From JBHYGK01 sp051859045 (GTDB lineage Bacteria; Pseudomonadota; Gammaproteobacteria; Xanthomonadales; Xanthomonadaceae): a DNA stretch of 64,000 nt. The stretch's first letter is position 1; every line of letters begins with the position of its first letter. Both the position numbers and the translations under genes were made by a program. The DNA is taken from positions 1 to 64,000 of the forward strand of contig JBHYGK010000034.1 in NCBI GenBank assembly GCA_051859045.1. The letters run 5' to 3'. The notes beneath the pieces are model-generated. The model was not told the origin of the DNA and did not search any database. It was given only the letters and a program-made list of their open reading frames with translations. Shown here in pieces: positions 62,619-64,000 of this stretch.

Positions 62619-63338
62619 ATGCGCGCCCGCCCCCTCGCCATCGCCGCGCTTGCGGCCCTCGCGCTCCTGCTCGGCGCCTGCGGGGCATCGAGCGACGACC
62701 CGGTCGTCGATCCGACCATCGACCCGACCGTGGACACCGGCACCGACCCCGCGCCGCCGCGCATGACGCACCCGCCGAGCGAGCAGCTGGTCCGCGAGGC
62801 GGTGGCGATCGAGGGCTGCGTGCTGGTGTCGATCCAGGCGATCTCGTGGCCGGACGACAGCTACCGGATCCCGGCCGACTACTCCGACGCCCAGGTGACC
62901 TACGAGGGCGATTGCCTGTTCGACGGCTGGACCAAGCCGCAGCGGATCATCGTGGAGGCGCAGTTCGCCGCCCGCCCGAGCGCCCCCGGGGCCTCCACTC
63001 GCACCTGGGTGCTGATGCACAACCAGCCCGTCGAGCCGATCGCGCCGCAGGGCCATGTCGCGAGGACCCCCAGCGAGATCGGCCCCGCCTGCGCGGCCCT
63101 GCTCGAACAGGTGGAGCGCCGGGTGCGGCCCTGCGTCGAGCGGATCGACCCGGCGGCGGCGCGCCGCATCGGCTCCTGGCACGAGGCCGCGAGCCGCGAG
63201 GCGCGCTGGAGCGGCGGCGACGACGGCCCCGAGGCGCAGGCGCGCCGGATCGACGAGGCCTGCCTCGCGTCATGGCGGAGCTACATGGCCCCCGACTTCC
63301 GCGGCAGCAGCCCGTTCCGGGCCTGCGCGCCGGACTGA
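62619..63338 (+). CDS. Putative lipoprotein
   Basis: A 239-residue protein with lipobox LLGAC (Cys21), then an Asp/Thr/Pro-rich linker with a DPTIDPTVDTGTDP repeat, then a soluble domain with four Cys (EGCVLVS, GDCLFDGW, RPCVE, EACLASW). No family recognised. Confidence 0.68.
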   Translation: MRARPLAIAALAALALLLGACGASSDDPVVDPTIDPTVDTGTDPAPPRMTHPPSEQLVREAVAIEGCVLVSIQAISWPDDSYRIPADYSDAQVTYEGDCLFDGWTKPQRIIVEAQFAARPSAPGASTRTWVLMHNQPVEPIAPQGHVARTPSEIGPACAALLEQVERRVRPCVERIDPAAARRIGSWHEAASREARWSGGDDGPEAQARRIDEACLASWRSYMAPDFRGSSPFRACAPD

Positions 63339-63434
63339 CGACGCCGCGACACCGGCCCTGCCGGACGCGACGACGTCGCCACGACGCGCTAGCCTCGCCG
63401 TCGTGCGATCGCCCCACCGCCCAGGACGGCACCC

Positions 63435-63788
63435 ATGACGCCCCCTCGCCCGACCCCGACGCGCCACGCCCCTTGCCCGCGCTGCGGCGAGACCATCGAG
63501 CCCGAGTTCGACACCTGCTGGAACTGCGGCACCCATCGCGACGGCCGCCCACCCGGACCGGCGTTCGCGCGCGAAACGGGGTTCGCCGACGCGGCGCCGT
63601 CGCGGGACCTGGACTGCCTGCGCTGCCGGGCGCCGATGGCGCCGATGGGCCGCCTGCGCTTCCACGAGGGCTCGCGCGCGATGCCCTTCCTGCTGGGCGA
63701 CCTCGGCGAGCTGTTCGTCAACCGCCAGCACTTCGACGCCTATGCCTGCGAGCGCTGCGGCAAGGTGGAGTTCTTCCTCGCCGAGTGA
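63435..63788 (+). CDS. Double zinc-ribbon protein
   Basis: A 117-residue protein with four CxxC pairs: CPRCGETIEPEFDTCWNCG at the start and CLRCRAPM plus YACERCGKVEFF later, giving two zinc ribbons. It lacks membrane spans. Proteins of this design often bind nucleic acids or act as adaptors; function unknown. Confidence 0.75.
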   Translation: MTPPRPTPTRHAPCPRCGETIEPEFDTCWNCGTHRDGRPPGPAFARETGFADAAPSRDLDCLRCRAPMAPMGRLRFHEGSRAMPFLLGDLGELFVNRQHFDAYACERCGKVEFFLAE

Positions 63789-63891
63789 GCGGCCGTCCGC
63801 CCCGCGGCTGACGGTCCAACGCCATCACCTGCGTCGCCATCCGTATCACACTGCAGCCCTCCCCGCTCCCACGCCACACAGGACACGCCCG

Positions 63892-64000
63892 ATGCACCAG
63901 ACCTGGAAGACCTTCGACGCATGGCTCGCGCAGCATTGGCCCGAGGGCCTCGCCAGCTTGAATCCGCCGGCCAGCGACGAGCAGATCGCCCGCCTCGAGG
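63892..64000 (+). CDS. SMI1/KNR4 (SUKH) family protein, N-terminus only
   Basis: The gene runs off the right edge after 36 codons. WKTFDAWLAQHWPEGLASL followed by PPASDEQIARLE is the usual opening of SMI1/KNR4 proteins, which include many immunity proteins. A second SUKH protein occurs in the integron at 49924. Confidence 0.65.
   Translation, partial: MHQTWKTFDAWLAQHWPEGLASLNPPASDEQIARLE

Overview
The window is chromosomal DNA of a very GC-rich gammaproteobacterium, most likely a member of the Xanthomonadaceae/Lysobacteraceae (Lysobacter-Luteimonas type). Pointers are the gene content and order (ugd-slyX, a YtrA-controlled ABC operon with a GGTG-N16-CACC operator, mtnBDC, a receiver-only PilH, EF-P-like YeiP), the wild-type-looking Gln83 in GyrA that is described for Stenotrophomonas, and many short -10 elements of the TAGAAT/TATAAT type followed by a C-rich leader. 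The genus assignment is inference.

1-44.6 kb is mostly core genome: ugd/slyX; an FKBP isomerase; a DUF3429 membrane protein; a periplasmic glutathione peroxidase; a self-regulated YtrA/ABC operon; fumC and purB back to back; a ribosomal oxygenase with a GNAT protein; sucA-sucB-lpd; an AcuI-type reductase; pilH; two paralogous secreted beta-sandwich (PPC-like) proteins; a CbpA-type J protein; a peroxiredoxin; gyrA; a leucine-degradation segment (liuC-liuD-liuE) continuing into an SH3-SH3-GNAT fusion and a short-chain dehydrogenase; yeiP; a NUDIX hydrolase; an APC transporter; a small AT-richer membrane gene that looks acquired; rmuC; a HiPIP; methionine salvage mtnBDC; a fasciclin protein; then an arsenic operon reading leftward, arsR-gapdh-arsJ-flavin monooxygenase-arsC.

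44.7-51.5 kb is a mobile-gene region. A VapBC-like toxin-antitoxin pair is followed by an integron cassette array without an integrase in the window (CALIN type). Ten intact attC sites (59-73 bp, ending in GTTAGGY-type core sites) and three degenerate ones delimit about 13 cassettes, all read left to right, with lower GC and different codon use from the flanks. Cargo includes a zinc-ribbon protein, lipoproteins, a PIN-domain protein without an antitoxin, a SMI1/KNR4 (SUKH) protein and several proteins of unknown family; one cassette has no gene and is a duplicate of the non-coding tail of another.

51.5-64 kb is an unusual run of about 20 small, mostly unrelated genes, all on the + strand, tightly packed, GC-rich, without recognisable attC sites. 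It holds a GFA-NUDIX fusion, DUF3626, DUF1444, TPR, SUFU-like, VOC, DoxX-like and KptA proteins, several small lipoproteins or secreted proteins, two zinc-ribbon proteins and, at the right edge, a truncated SMI1/KNR4 gene. The mixture (SUKH, SUFU, small lipoproteins) resembles a store of immunity-type or accessory genes; that interpretation is inference. No rRNA, tRNA, CRISPR array, insertion sequence or prophage was recognised.
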